Source: Pseudomonas azadiae
GTDB taxonomy: Bacteria > Pseudomonadota > Gammaproteobacteria > Pseudomonadales > Pseudomonadaceae
DNA: 64,000 nt
Reading direction: 5' to 3'
Assembly: GCF_019145355.1 (NCBI RefSeq)
Contig: NZ_JAHSTY010000002.1
Coordinates: 1 to 64,000 of the forward strand
This document shows positions 9,601 through 17,670 of the stretch, piece by piece; the stretch's first letter is position 1, and every line of letters starts with the position of its first letter. The position numbers were made by a program, and so were the translations under genes. A model generated the notes under the pieces. It made no database searches and had not been told where the DNA came from. It saw nothing but the letters and a program-made list of their open reading frames with translations.

Positions 9601-9692
9601 GTGGGTTGATTGTGGCGACGGCGTTGACGTTGTTGTTTCTGCCGGCGCTGTATGCGGGATGGTTTCGCGTCAAGAACGAAACTCGGCCATAA
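6624..9692 (+). CDS. RND efflux transporter permease (HAE1-like)
   Basis: The 1022-residue inner-membrane proton/drug antiporter starts at ATG 6624 (MGFNLSEWALRNRQIV); upstream in-frame starts lie inside the adaptor gene. It has the RND layout: one N-terminal helix, a large periplasmic loop, five helices, a second periplasmic loop and a C-terminal helix bundle. The proton-relay aspartates D402-D403 are present in the fourth helix (GLLVDDAIIAVE). The pump substrate cannot be read from sequence. It is cotranscribed with the adaptor and controlled by the divergent TetR gene. Confidence 0.93.
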   Translation: MGFNLSEWALRNRQIVLFLMILLAVVGTLSYSKLGQSEDPPFTFKAMVIKTNWPGATAQEVSRQVTERIEKKLMETGEYERIVSFSRPGESQVTFMARDAMHSAQIPELWYQVRKKIGDIRQTLPPDIQGPFFNDEFGTTFGNIYALTGEGFDYAVLKDYADRIQIQLQRVADVGKVELLGQQDEKIWIELSNLKLATLGLPLAAVQQALQEQNAVSTAGFFETPSERVQLRVSGNFQSVEEIRNFPLRVGDRTLRIGDVADIHRGFNDPPAPRMRFMGADAIGLAVAMRDGGDILVLGKALEGEFARLQKNLPAGMELRKVSDQPAAVKTSVGEFVQVLAEALAIVLLVSFFSLGVRTGMVVALAIPLVLAMTFATMYYLGIGLHKISLGALVLALGLLVDDAIIAVEMMAIKMEQGYDRLKAASFAWTSTAFPMLTGTLITAAGFLPIATAQSSTGEYTRSIFQVVTIALLASWVAAVVFVPYLGEKLLPDLAKIHAAKHGTDGPDPYGTPFYQRVRRVVEWCVRRRKTVIVLTLLLFIGSVALFRFVPQQFFPASGRLELMVDLKLAEGTSLSNTAEQVKRLEGLLKGHAGIDNYVAYVGTGSPRFYLPLDQQLPAASFAQLVVVAKTIEERESLRTWLIETLNEQFPDLRSRVTRLENGPPVGYPVQFRVTGEHIEEVRALARKVAARVRENTHVVNVHLDWEEPSKIVYLNIDQDRARALGVSTADLSKFLQRSLTGSSVSQYREDNELIEILLRGTVHERTELSLLPSLAVPTDNGKSVALSQIATLEYGFEEGIIWHRNRLPTVTVRADIYGKEQPATLVQQILPTLEGVRAELPDGYLLDVGGTVEDSARGQNSVKAGVPLFIVVVLTLLMLQLRSFSRTAMVFLTAPLGLIGVTLFLLVFRQPFGFVAMLGTIALSGMIMRNSVILVDQIEQDIKAGLAPWQAIIEATVRRFRPIVLTALAAVLAMIPLSRSVFFGPMAVAIMGGLIVATALTLLFLPALYAGWFRVKNETRP

Positions 9693-9712
9693 CAAAGGGG
9701 TATTGGCTATGA

Positions 9713-9727
9713 GGCGTATGTAATACG
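9713..9727. other. Short palindrome downstream of the RND operon
   Basis: GCGTAT and ATACGC flank a three-base centre. There is no U-tract after it, so it is a weak candidate for transcript-end processing or a protein-binding site. The rest of the 9693-9815 gap shows nothing recognisable. Confidence 0.3.
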
Positions 9728-9815
9728 CATGCGCCTGATAAGCGTTGGGAAAAGTGGGAAATGCCTGAAATCCGATAACTGCTTATAAAGCCTGAATGAC
9801 GCCCACTCTAATTAT

Positions 9816-10271
9816 CTAGAAGTTGGGCAGCTTTTTGTCGACCGTTTTAATAATTGACGTATTGGTGTCGGCCAGTGGCGTGATTTTTTGCAGCGTCAGG
9901 TCCAAGTGTCCCACCGACTCTGTATAGAGATGGCAAACGAAACTGTCTTCTCCGGTTATTTTGTAGCACACCACGCATTCGCTCATGTTTGTAAGTAACT
10001 GTTCCACCTCCTGGAACTTTCCTGTCAAGGGTTTAACCCTGACTAGTGCTTGCAGTACATACCCCAATGCCTCGGCGCCCAGTTCGACGCTGAACCCGAC
10101 GATGATACCTGCCACCTCCAAACGCTTGAGGCGCTCGCTGCAACCTGGCGCGGACAGACCCACCTGACGACCCAGTGCGCGAATAGACGTGCGTGCGTTC
10201 TGATGGAGGGCAACAATCAGCGCGCTATCAATAGAGTCTAATTTATGGCCGCTCTTTGTAAGCTTTTTCAT
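9816..10271 (-). CDS. Lrp/AsnC-family transcriptional regulator
   Basis: The 151-residue protein starts at ATG 10271 (MKKLTKSGHKLDSIDSALIV); the longer open frame extends through the AT-rich intergenic region without a convincing start. The N-terminal winged helix-turn-helix spans about residues 12-60 (LGRQVGLSAPGCSERLKRLE). The C-terminal RAM/ACT-like domain (about residues 75-145) usually binds an amino acid. It is divergent from the halogenase gene by a 165-base AT-rich region. Lrp-type regulators beside LysE exporters commonly sense the exported amino acid, so it may respond to the product or substrate of this cluster. Confidence 0.9.
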   Translation of the reverse strand: MKKLTKSGHKLDSIDSALIVALHQNARTSIRALGRQVGLSAPGCSERLKRLEVAGIIVGFSVELGAEALGYVLQALVRVKPLTGKFQEVEQLLTNMSECVVCYKITGEDSFVCHLYTESVGHLDLTLQKITPLADTNTSIIKTVDKKLPNF

Positions 10272-10436
10272 TAGGGAGACCTTACGAACATTGATGAAAT
10301 AGCGTGAAATTATTACATACCACAGATCCCTAAAAAAAGAATGGATTTTTTTAAGTATCCTGCCTATGGTTTTTGTGCAGTCATGCGCAGTACTGTGCTG
10401 TTTTTTTTGACTTAATCTATTTATCGAGGAGTTCAA
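10272..10436. promoter_or_regulatory. AT-rich divergent control region of the halogenase block
   Basis: The region is clearly richer in A+T than its surroundings, with A-tracts around 10333-10340 and T-tracts around 10347-10353 and 10402-10409. These are typical of bendable DNA bound by Lrp-type proteins. GAGGAG at 10424-10429 is the ribosome-binding site for the halogenase. I cannot define single -35/-10 boxes with confidence. Confidence 0.5.
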
Positions 10437-11201
10437 ATGAACTACGTACTTGATGAGGCTCGTCTGCAACAATACCATGCCGATAATTTTTCCGAAAAAA
10501 GAGTGTTTGCGTTGCGTAATGAATTTTCGCGTAATGGCTTTATAAAATTGCGCGATATCGTCGATGACGCATTACGCGAAACAATAACTGCGGATGTCCA
10601 TAGTCTGATCGAGCGCCAACTCGAACGTCGTGACCTGCACTTGGCAACAACCGATAACACACCGCGCTACATGAGCGTGGTACGCAGTGAATTTATTGCT
10701 GAAAACAGCCCGTTGATCGGTGCGCTGTCCAAATCCGACGTGCTACTCGGCACGTTGTCTTTAATCGCCAACACGCGGATCGTCGCTTCCGTTTCCCAGG
10801 ATGAGGAGTTCCTGATCACAAAGCAGGAGCGCAAAGGCGATACCCATGGCTGGCATTGGGGTGACTACAGTTTCGCGTTGATCTGGATCATTGAGACACC
10901 TCCCATCGCCAAGGGCGGCATGTTGCAATGTGTGCCTCATACCTCATGGGATAAATCCGATCCCAGGATTCACGAACTGTTGTGCAGTAATCCGATTGCC
11001 ACTTATGGCTTCACGACAGGGGATATTTATTTCCTGCGCACGGATACCACGCTGCACCGCACAATTCCACTGAATGAAGATGCCACTCGCATCATCCTGA
11101 ACATGACATGGGCTGCTGAAAAAGATCTCTCCAGAAACCTGCACGGCAATGATCGTTGGTGGGAAGACCAACACGCAGAGGCTGCAAAAAGCCTGGCATA
11201 G
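10437..11201 (+). CDS. BesD/Hal-like Fe(II)/2-oxoglutarate amino-acid radical halogenase
   Basis: The 254-residue protein lacks carrier-protein features and has a non-haem iron/2-oxoglutarate fold. The iron site reads H140-W141-G142 with distal H207; glycine replaces the carboxylate of hydroxylases, which in known halogenases frees a site for chloride. R218 is placed to bind 2-oxoglutarate. Residues R77, E123, H137, D143, N222, T224, W241 and W242 match, at a constant +3 offset, the lysine-binding and iron-site residues I recall for BesD (R74, E120, H134, H137, G139, D140, H204, N219, T221, W238, W239). The likely reaction is chlorination of a free basic amino acid such as lysine or ornithine; position and substrate are inferred. 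It is first in a rightward operon after a strong ribosome-binding site. Confidence 0.82.
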   Translation: MNYVLDEARLQQYHADNFSEKRVFALRNEFSRNGFIKLRDIVDDALRETITADVHSLIERQLERRDLHLATTDNTPRYMSVVRSEFIAENSPLIGALSKSDVLLGTLSLIANTRIVASVSQDEEFLITKQERKGDTHGWHWGDYSFALIWIIETPPIAKGGMLQCVPHTSWDKSDPRIHELLCSNPIATYGFTTGDIYFLRTDTTLHRTIPLNEDATRIILNMTWAAEKDLSRNLHGNDRWWEDQHAEAAKSLA

Positions 11202-11233
11202 AGCACTAAAATTCCACCCACGGGATGACGATC

Positions 11234-12550
11234 ATGCACGATATCCGCTGCTTGCAGCACGCCAGTACCTTACTCAAACAGGCGCAGTCGCACGCGGCCA
11301 TGGCTGACCTGGTTCGCGCGGCGGTAGTTCGTAATGAACAATGGCGCGGGCAGCAGTGCATTAACCTTGTGGCCGCCGAGTCACCGACCAGCCCGTCCGT
11401 GCGCGCCTTGCTGTCCAGTGAGGTCGGCACGCGCGCTTCGGGCGGGCATATTGGACGTGACAACCGTTTTTTCTCCGGTATGAAGAATATCGACGAGCTG
11501 GAATCGCTTTGCGTGGAATTATTGAAAACCACGTTTCGCGTCCAGCACGCCGATCATCGGCTGATGGGGGGCATGGCAGCCGTTCTGGCGGCGTACACGG
11601 CTTTGACCCGTCCCGAAGACAATGTCATGACCGTACCGGTGATTAGGGGAGGCGATACCAGCAATCGGACCAATGGCCCGCCTGGTGTAAGGGGGCTCAA
11701 GGTTTGGGATGTTCCCTTTGTGCACAAGACCAGTGATATCGATCTCACGCGTTTCAGCGAAGTTGCCCAAACCCTCAAACCAGCCGTGATTGGCCTCGGC
11801 ATGACATTGACCCTGTTTCCCCTGCCGGTTTCTGACATCAAAGGCATCGTTTCACCCTGGGGTGGAAAGGTCTATTTCGACGCCGCCCACCAATTGGGCT
11901 TGATCAGTGCCGGCCTGTTTCAGGACCCGCTGGCGGAAGGTGCGGACCTGATGACCGGTTCTTCCGGAAAAACGTTCAGCGGCCCCCAGGGCGGTGTGAT
12001 CGTGTGGAATGAGACGGCGTTGACGGCACCTGTGCATGAGGCGATTTTCCCCACGCTGACCGGCAGTCACCAGATCAACCGGGTGGCGGCACTCGCGGTG
12101 GCTGCCACCGAGATGCTGGAGTACGGGCAGGCCTACATGAAGCAAGTCGTGAGTAACGCACAGGCGCTGGCCACGCACTTGGATCTTAGGGGCGTGACCG
12201 CTTTTTATAGAGAGCAGGGTTACACCCGTACTCATCAGATTGTGATCGATTCAAAGCCTTTTGCCAGCGGTCGTGAGGCCGTGGAACGCCTGGAGGCGGC
12301 CAACATCATCACCAACGAAATGCCACTGCCGTGGGATACGGACCCCTACAAGGAATCGGGTATTCGCCTCGGTACTGTGGAAGTGACTCGGCTGGGCATG
12401 AAAGAGCGGGAGATGGCATGGATAGCCGACCAGATTGTCAGCGTATTGCTGCATAAAGAGGACCCGATGGCAGTTGCCAACGGTGTGATCGATTTCATGA
12501 AGAACTACAGAACTGTCTATTACTGCCATGAGAACGGACTACCCCGCTAG
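11234..12550 (+). CDS. SHMT-fold PLP enzyme with altered active site
   Basis: The 438-residue fold-type I PLP enzyme resembles serine hydroxymethyltransferase: NLVAAESPTSPSV near the N-terminus, FDAAHQLG (D216, H219) for the cofactor ring, SSGKTFSGPQGG with the Schiff-base lysine K246, and SGIRLG with the carboxylate-binding R378. The SHMT segment KYAEGYPGKRYYGG is replaced by TRASGGHIGRDNRFFSG, so the catalytic Glu and three of its Tyr are lost. It is therefore unlikely to be the folate-dependent housekeeping enzyme. Aldol-, transaldol- or elimination-type chemistry on the halogenated amino acid is inferred. I chose ATG 11234, nine bases after CGGGA, over ATG 11225, which lacks a ribosome-binding site. 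Confidence 0.8.
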   Translation: MHDIRCLQHASTLLKQAQSHAAMADLVRAAVVRNEQWRGQQCINLVAAESPTSPSVRALLSSEVGTRASGGHIGRDNRFFSGMKNIDELESLCVELLKTTFRVQHADHRLMGGMAAVLAAYTALTRPEDNVMTVPVIRGGDTSNRTNGPPGVRGLKVWDVPFVHKTSDIDLTRFSEVAQTLKPAVIGLGMTLTLFPLPVSDIKGIVSPWGGKVYFDAAHQLGLISAGLFQDPLAEGADLMTGSSGKTFSGPQGGVIVWNETALTAPVHEAIFPTLTGSHQINRVAALAVAATEMLEYGQAYMKQVVSNAQALATHLDLRGVTAFYREQGYTRTHQIVIDSKPFASGREAVERLEAANIITNEMPLPWDTDPYKESGIRLGTVEVTRLGMKEREMAWIADQIVSVLLHKEDPMAVANGVIDFMKNYRTVYYCHENGLPR

Positions 12551-12571
12551 TCATTCTCAAAGGAGGCTCAT

Positions 12572-13189
12572 ATGCCCGACACCGTCGTTTCCGTTTATCA
12601 GGCCACGTTGACCTTTGCCGTCGCTGCCATCGCGTTGCTCGCCAGTCCCGGTCCGGCAACATTGGCACTGGCGGCAAGTGGCGCCGCTTATGGCCTGAAA
12701 CGTTCGGTTGGGTTTTTTGCCGGGATTACGCTGGGCTTGGTGATTGCCATGACATTGGTTGCCACGGGCCTGTATGTGGTATTGCACAGCTTTCCGATAA
12801 TGGCGACGGTGCTGACCGTCCTCTCCATCTTTTATATGGTTTGGCTGGCTTATCGCATTGGAACTGCGCCGCCCATCAAGGATGAACAAGCCGTCGTCAC
12901 GCCAGGCTGGGGAGCCGGTTTTTTTCTGGGAGCCGCCAACGTCAAGGCCTATGCCGCGTTTGCGGCGCTGCTGGGCAGTTTTACCCTGGGTACGGCGCCA
13001 GCCTGGGAACAAGCGATGAAGGCTTTGATTTGTCTGTTGGTTTGCGTGGTGTTCGATTTCCTATGGTTATTTGCGGGGAGCAAGTTGCGCCGATTATTCA
13101 TCCATCCCACTTGGAGCCGAGTACTCAACGTCAGCTTTGCGATTTTAATGATAGCGACGGTCGCCTGGTCCTTCACGCTGACGCAATAG
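12572..13189 (+). CDS. LysE-family amino-acid exporter (first copy)
   Basis: The 205-residue inner-membrane protein has about six hydrophobic segments and the LysE/RhtB signature LLASPGPATLALAASGAAYG in the first helix region. The family exports amino acids such as lysine, homoserine or threonine by proton antiport. A strong AGGAGG at 12561-12566 precedes the ATG. It follows the SHMT-like gene by 21 bases, so it is in the same operon. Export of the halogenated product or an intermediate is inferred from context. Confidence 0.88.
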   Translation: MPDTVVSVYQATLTFAVAAIALLASPGPATLALAASGAAYGLKRSVGFFAGITLGLVIAMTLVATGLYVVLHSFPIMATVLTVLSIFYMVWLAYRIGTAPPIKDEQAVVTPGWGAGFFLGAANVKAYAAFAALLGSFTLGTAPAWEQAMKALICLLVCVVFDFLWLFAGSKLRRLFIHPTWSRVLNVSFAILMIATVAWSFTLTQ

Positions 13190-13237
13190 CGCTATCGGTG
13201 GAAAAACGCTATATCATTTCCCGCCGAGGATTTACCC

Positions 13238-13831
13238 ATGCTTGGAACCGTTTCTGCATTGGCGCTGCTGTTGGTGGTGCCTGGCCCGACCAACACGCTG
13301 TTGCTGCGCGCAGGGGTGTTGTTTGGCTTCATGGCGTCCTGGCGGCTGGCGTTCATCGAGTGCGTGGCGTATCTGATACAGGTATCGGTGTGGGGTGGCT
13401 CGCTGTTCTACCTGTCAGCCTGGTCGCCGTGGGTGGTTAGAGCGACGCAACTGGCCGCTGCATGCTATCTGCTCTTTCTCTCCTGCTCGTTGTGGCAGCG
13501 CAAGAATGGCGGAGGCAATCCTGACCGCGATCGCTTTTCAGGGCCGTCTTTCTTTTTGCTGACGGTGATGAATCCCAAGGGCTTACTGATCGTTTCATTC
13601 ATCGCGCCGATGGATGCCTTCGTTACCCTGCACGGGTATGCCGCCTTCATGAGCACCCTGGCGTTGGTCATCATACCGGTGGGCTCCACGTGGATTCTGT
13701 TTGGCAGCCGAATCACCGGTACAAACAAGACTTGGCTGACGCCCCTGAAGATTAACCGGGCAACCTCCATTGCAATCGGGTGCTTTGCGACACTGATGAT
13801 AGGGCGTCTGGCTGGTTCGGTCCTGCATTAG
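13238..13831 (+). CDS. LysE-family transporter (second copy)
   Basis: The 197-residue membrane protein carries the family signature VVPGPTNTLLLRAGVLFG right after the start and the second-half motif VMNPKGLLIV, with about six hydrophobic segments. It is only distantly similar to the preceding LysE copy, so this is not a recent tandem duplication. It begins 48 bases after that gene on the same strand. Two distinct exporters may serve different products or act as a pair. Confidence 0.83.
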   Translation: MLGTVSALALLLVVPGPTNTLLLRAGVLFGFMASWRLAFIECVAYLIQVSVWGGSLFYLSAWSPWVVRATQLAAACYLLFLSCSLWQRKNGGGNPDRDRFSGPSFFLLTVMNPKGLLIVSFIAPMDAFVTLHGYAAFMSTLALVIIPVGSTWILFGSRITGTNKTWLTPLKINRATSIAIGCFATLMIGRLAGSVLH

Positions 13832-13859
13832 GAGCGCTCCCGGTTACGGGGAACGCTCC
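13831..13859. terminator. Hairpin between convergent genes
   Basis: GGAGCG (13831-13836) pairs with CGCTCC (13854-13859), and inside it CCCG pairs with CGGG around GTTA. There is no long U-tract. Its place between the convergent LysE-like and DUF4197 genes suits a bidirectional terminator. Confidence 0.5.
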
Positions 13860-13868
13860 GCTCGGGGT

Positions 13869-14558
13869 TTACAGCGCCCCGAAGACCTTCTTCGCCAAAC
13901 TGGTCGCGGCAGCCGCAGGGTTCTCGCGAATGGTTTCTTCCTGCTTGGCGATCATCTTGAACAACCCATCCAGCGCCTGCTCGGTCACGTAGTTTTCGAC
14001 GTTGGCACTCTTGGCGTCCAGCGCGCCAAAGGCTGCGGCCTTGCCGGCCAGGGCGTTGTACTGCTGGGCGACGCCGACCTTGTCGGTGGCGGCCTTGACG
14101 ATCGGCAGGAACTTGGCGCGGATCTGGTCGCGGCTGCTTTTGTTCAGGTACTGGGTGGCGGAGTCCTGACCACCACTGAGGATGCCCTTGGCGTCGGTCA
14201 CGCTCATGTTCTTGACGGCGTTGACCAGGATCGGCTGTGCCTGGGTGACGGCGGTTTCCGCCGCCTTGTTCATGCTGGTTTCCAACTGCGTGACCTGGTC
14301 ACCCATGCCGAACATTTTCAGCTTGTCGGCGACCTTTCCCAACTTGCCAGGCAGGCCGATCTTCACCTCCGGGTTATTGCTGAAACCGCCGGGTGTGCCC
14401 AGTTGTTTCACTGCGATCTGCGCGCCTTGGGTCAATGCGTCCTTGAGGCCGCCGCTGGCGTCACCCTGGGACAGGCTGCTCAAGTCCAGGGCCATGGCGT
14501 TGGCGCCGAACAGCAGGCTGGCACACAGGGCAGTGAGGCGAAGGGATTTACGGAGCAT
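13869..14558 (-). CDS. DUF4197 domain protein, exported
   Basis: The 229-residue protein begins with a signal peptide ending near residue 23 (LLFGANAMA), so it is probably periplasmic. The mature part is alpha-helical and contains the DUF4197 features KIGLPGKLGKVADKLKMFG and SGGQDSATQYLNKSS. The family is common in proteobacteria and has no known role. It stands alone, convergent with the exporter operon on one side and just downstream of the YbaY-like lipoprotein gene on the other. Confidence 0.88.
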   Translation of the reverse strand: MLRKSLRLTALCASLLFGANAMALDLSSLSQGDASGGLKDALTQGAQIAVKQLGTPGGFSNNPEVKIGLPGKLGKVADKLKMFGMGDQVTQLETSMNKAAETAVTQAQPILVNAVKNMSVTDAKGILSGGQDSATQYLNKSSRDQIRAKFLPIVKAATDKVGVAQQYNALAGKAAAFGALDAKSANVENYVTEQALDGLFKMIAKQEETIRENPAAAATSLAKKVFGAL

Positions 14559-14597
14559 GGGTGCTTCCTTTTGATATGGCTTTTGTTCTAGAGGCTA

Positions 14598-14999
14598 TCA
14601 GTGGGTCACAGCGTCAACGCGCACGCGCAACGGTTGTGGATCCTGGCCGTTGAGCTGCACCGCGTGCCGTTCGGTGGTGATGAACATTAGCTTGCCGTCC
14701 ACTTCGATGCGAGCGCTGACCGAATAACGGTGGCCGGGCTTGACCTGCGCCGGGTCGTAGCTCAGGTGAAACGGCAGCGGCACCTGGCCTGTGACCGGGC
14801 CTTTCTGCTCGGCCAGGGTGACGGCCGGGGCGTCCATCACAGACACGTCTTGCAGGCTGACGCTCAAGGTCGCAGTCGGTGGCAAGGCGATGCGTTGCAG
14901 GTAGAACACTTCGCCGTCGAGGCTGGACTTGGGTATAGGGCTCATGGACTGGCAGGCTCCAAGCAGGGCAGTGAGGCCCAGGAGAATGATCTTTTTCAT
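14598..14999 (-). CDS. YbaY-family lipoprotein
   Basis: The 133-residue lipoprotein starts at ATG 14999 behind AAAAGGAG; an upstream in-frame start at 15029 is weaker. The signal peptide MKKIILLGLTALLGAC ends in a lipobox with Cys16. The mature domain is beta-rich (FYLQRIALPPTATLSVSLQ), as in the YbaY/type III secretion pilotin-like family. A role in the outer-membrane envelope is likely but unknown. It lies between plsB and the DUF4197 gene on the same strand. Confidence 0.85.
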   Translation of the reverse strand: MKKIILLGLTALLGACQSMSPIPKSSLDGEVFYLQRIALPPTATLSVSLQDVSVMDAPAVTLAEQKGPVTGQVPLPFHLSYDPAQVKPGHRYSVSARIEVDGKLMFITTERHAVQLNGQDPQPLRVRVDAVTH

Positions 15000-15018
15000 G
15001 GTGCAGCTCCTTTTCAAC

Positions 15019-15046
15019 GGCGCCGGCATCCCACCGGCGCCTTTTT
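15019..15046. terminator. GC-rich hairpin between plsB and the YbaY-like gene
   Basis: GGCGCCGG (15019-15026) pairs with CCGGCGCC (15034-15041), followed by five T on the plus strand. Both flanking genes are on the minus strand, where the hairpin is preceded by A and not followed by T. It would be an imperfect terminator for plsB, so its direction of action is unclear. Confidence 0.45.
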
Positions 15047-15050
15047 AAAT

Positions 15051-17570
15051 CTAGCGGGTTTGTTCAGGATCTGGCGTTTGCGCTTCCTCGGGCGCTTCGG
15101 CTGCACCATCTACCCGGTGCAGGGCTACCTGGCGAATCGACAGGCGAATCTCCGCCGGCAACACACGCTTGGCGGCGCCTTCCGCCAGCTCGCCCAACAG
15201 ATCGTGGTAGCTCAATTTGCCGGCCTCATCGCGGCGGAGCACATCTTGCTCCAGCAAGGTCTGGATGAAATGTCGGAAAAGGCTCTTGTCGAAGAATTCC
15301 GGGGCGTTGAGGCCATGCAGGATCGACAGGCGCTGGGCCATGATCGTGCACAGGTCTTCCAGCTCCTCGGCGCTGATGCTGTTCTGGCCGCTGTTGAGCA
15401 GCAGCGAGATCGCCATGTAGAAGCGTTGCAGCGTCTGGGCGATGCTCTTGGACAGCAGCGTCAATAATACAAAGTGCCGGGAGCTCGGCGCCGGGCGCAG
15501 GTAGACGTTGTTCTCGAAACGCAGCAGGCCTTGTTCGACAAAGGCGTCCAGCCACTGGTCGATCACGGTGTCCAGCTCTTCCAGCGACCAGCGGATAAAC
15601 AGCTCCGATTGCAGATACGGATACAGCGCGTGGCTGTAGCGCAGAATCTGATCGCGGCTCATCCGCGAGCTGCTCTGGAAAAAGCTCGCCAGCAAGGCCG
15701 GCAGCGCAAAGATGTGCAGCACGTTATTGCGGTAGTAGGTCATCAGGACGGCGTTTTGCTCGTCCAGGTACAGAATCTTGCCCAGGGCATCACTCTGTTC
15801 CGACAACAGGCCCATGTCTTTCACATGCTTGATCAGCGCCAGGCCATCGCCATCGGGCAGGGTGGTGTGGGGCGAGTAAGGCACGCGGCGCAGCAAGGCC
15901 AGGTACAGGTCCAACTGGCGCGCCATGGCTTGCTCGTCCAGCGCCATGCGCGTGGTGGACAGCAGTGCCAGCGCCACCAGGTTCACCGGGTTCACCGCCG
16001 CGGCTTCGTTCAAATGGCGCGCCACTTGTTCGCTGAGGCGGTGGGTGGCTTGGTTGAGCCAGGCGGGCTTGTAGTTCGGGCCCAGCTCCTGCGTGCGCCA
16101 GTCCGGTTGCTCGGCGTCGAGGAATTCGGCCAGCTTGATCGGCTCGCCGAAGTTGACCGCGACCTGGCCAAAGCGCTGCTTGAGCGCGCCGACCACTTTG
16201 AAAATATCGAAGATCGACTCTTTCTTCTTGCTCGCGCCGCGCAGCTCACCCAGGTAGGTGCGGCCTTCGAGCACGCGTTCATAGCCGATATACACCGGCA
16301 CAAACACGATGGGCATGCGCGAGGAGCGCAAGAAACTGCGCAGGGTAATCGCCAGCATGCCGGTCTTCGGTTGCAGCATGCGCCCGGTGCGCGAGCGGCC
16401 GCCTTCGACGAAGTACTCCACCGGAAAGCCCTTGGTGAACAGGGTGTGCAGGTATTCGTTGAACACCGAGGTGTACAACGGGTTGCCCTTGAAGGTGCGG
16501 CGCATGAAAAACGCACCACCACGGCGCAGCAGGCTGCCGATCACCGGCATGTTCAGGTTGATCCCGGCGGCGATATGCGGCGGCGTCAGGCCATTCTTGA
16601 ACAGCAGGTAGGACAGCAACAAGTAGTCGATATGACTGCGGTGGCACGGTACGTAGATCACCTCGTACCCCTGGGCAACCTGTTGCACACCTTCGATGTT
16701 ATTGACCTTGATCCCGTCGTAGATCTTGTTCCAGAACCAGCTCAGCACCACTTCCAGGAAGCGGATCGCCGTGTAGGTGTAGTCCGAAGCGATCTCATTG
16801 CCGTAGCGCAGGGCCTGGGCCTTGGCTTTTTCCGGGGAGATTTTCTCCCGCTCGGCTTCGTCGGCAATGGCCTGGCGCACCAGTGGCATGTTGACCAGGC
16901 CCTTCACCAGGTTACGCCGGTGGGACAGGTCGGGGCCGATCACCGCGGTCTTCAGGTTACGAAAGTGCACACGCAGGATGCGCTGGGCCATGCGCACGGT
17001 GCGTTCGTGACCTTTATTGTGCTCGATCAATTCACGCAGGTTGATAGGCGCGGAGAATTGCACGCGGGTCTTGCGCCCCAGGATCAGGATGCTCAACAAC
17101 CGGCGTAGGCGCCCGGTGACCGCCCAGCTGTCGGCAAACAACAGCTTCCACGGGCTGGACTCGCTCTCGGGAGATTGGCCCCAAAACACGCTGACGGGAA
17201 TGATTTGTGCATTCTCTTCGGCGTGCTCGGCCAGGGTGTTGACCAGACGGGTCAGGGTTGGCGGTGCGCCGCGCTTGTCCTGGCGGCCGAGCCAGTCCGG
17301 CTCCGGTGTGAGGTAGAAGAACGCCGCCGCCTCCATCAGCGGACCGACCGATACCGGCAGCACCGGGCGCGGCAGGCCGGCCTTGGTGCATTCGGCATCG
17401 ACCACGGCCAATTCGCTGAGGGAGGGCGATTGCAGGACGTAGAACACCGGCCGGCTGCGGTCCAGGTTGAGGGTTAGGGACGACTGGTTGATCGTCTCTG
17501 AGCGGACCCAGAGGTACAACAGTCGGCGCAAGGTGCCAAACACTAGACGGCGGAACGGAGAGCGGGTCAT
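15051..17570 (-). CDS. plsB: Glycerol-3-phosphate 1-O-acyltransferase
   Basis: The 839-residue inner-membrane-associated enzyme adds the first acyl chain to sn-glycerol-3-phosphate, opening phospholipid synthesis. The acyltransferase motif H-x4-D is visible as [12 protein letters not shown] near residue 310, followed by [11 protein letters not shown] and the substrate-binding [10 protein letters not shown]. The length matches PlsB of gamma-proteobacteria. The C-terminal tail (about residues 815-839) is acidic and proline-rich. It is divergent from the cold-shock gene. Confidence 0.95.
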   Translation of the reverse strand: MTRSPFRRLVFGTLRRLLYLWVRSETINQSSLTLNLDRSRPVFYVLQSPSLSELAVVDAECTKAGLPRPVLPVSVGPLMEAAAFFYLTPEPDWLGRQDKRGAPPTLTRLVNTLAEHAEENAQIIPVSVFWGQSPESESSPWKLLFADSWAVTGRLRRLLSILILGRKTRVQFSAPINLRELIEHNKGHERTVRMAQRILRVHFRNLKTAVIGPDLSHRRNLVKGLVNMPLVRQAIADEAEREKISPEKAKAQALRYGNEIASDYTYTAIRFLEVVLSWFWNKIYDGIKVNNIEGVQQVAQGYEVIYVPCHRSHIDYLLLSYLLFKNGLTPPHIAAGINLNMPVIGSLLRRGGAFFMRRTFKGNPLYTSVFNEYLHTLFTKGFPVEYFVEGGRSRTGRMLQPKTGMLAITLRSFLRSSRMPIVFVPVYIGYERVLEGRTYLGELRGASKKKESIFDIFKVVGALKQRFGQVAVNFGEPIKLAEFLDAEQPDWRTQELGPNYKPAWLNQATHRLSEQVARHLNEAAAVNPVNLVALALLSTTRMALDEQAMARQLDLYLALLRRVPYSPHTTLPDGDGLALIKHVKDMGLLSEQSDALGKILYLDEQNAVLMTYYRNNVLHIFALPALLASFFQSSSRMSRDQILRYSHALYPYLQSELFIRWSLEELDTVIDQWLDAFVEQGLLRFENNVYLRPAPSSRHFVLLTLLSKSIAQTLQRFYMAISLLLNSGQNSISAEELEDLCTIMAQRLSILHGLNAPEFFDKSLFRHFIQTLLEQDVLRRDEAGKLSYHDLLGELAEGAAKRVLPAEIRLSIRQVALHRVDGAAEAPEEAQTPDPEQTR

Positions 17571-17670
17571 AGGCGTGCTGCTTCAAGTGGAGAAAACCGA
17601 GCAGGCGCTCGGGCGCGTAGTGTGCCGTATTCGCCGAAAATCGGCAAAAAAGCAGCGATGTAAACTTGAG

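Noticed and set aside
11234..12550. Annotation as housekeeping glyA.
   Set aside because: Catalytic Glu and Tyr residues of SHMT are replaced, and the gene sits between a halogenase and exporters.
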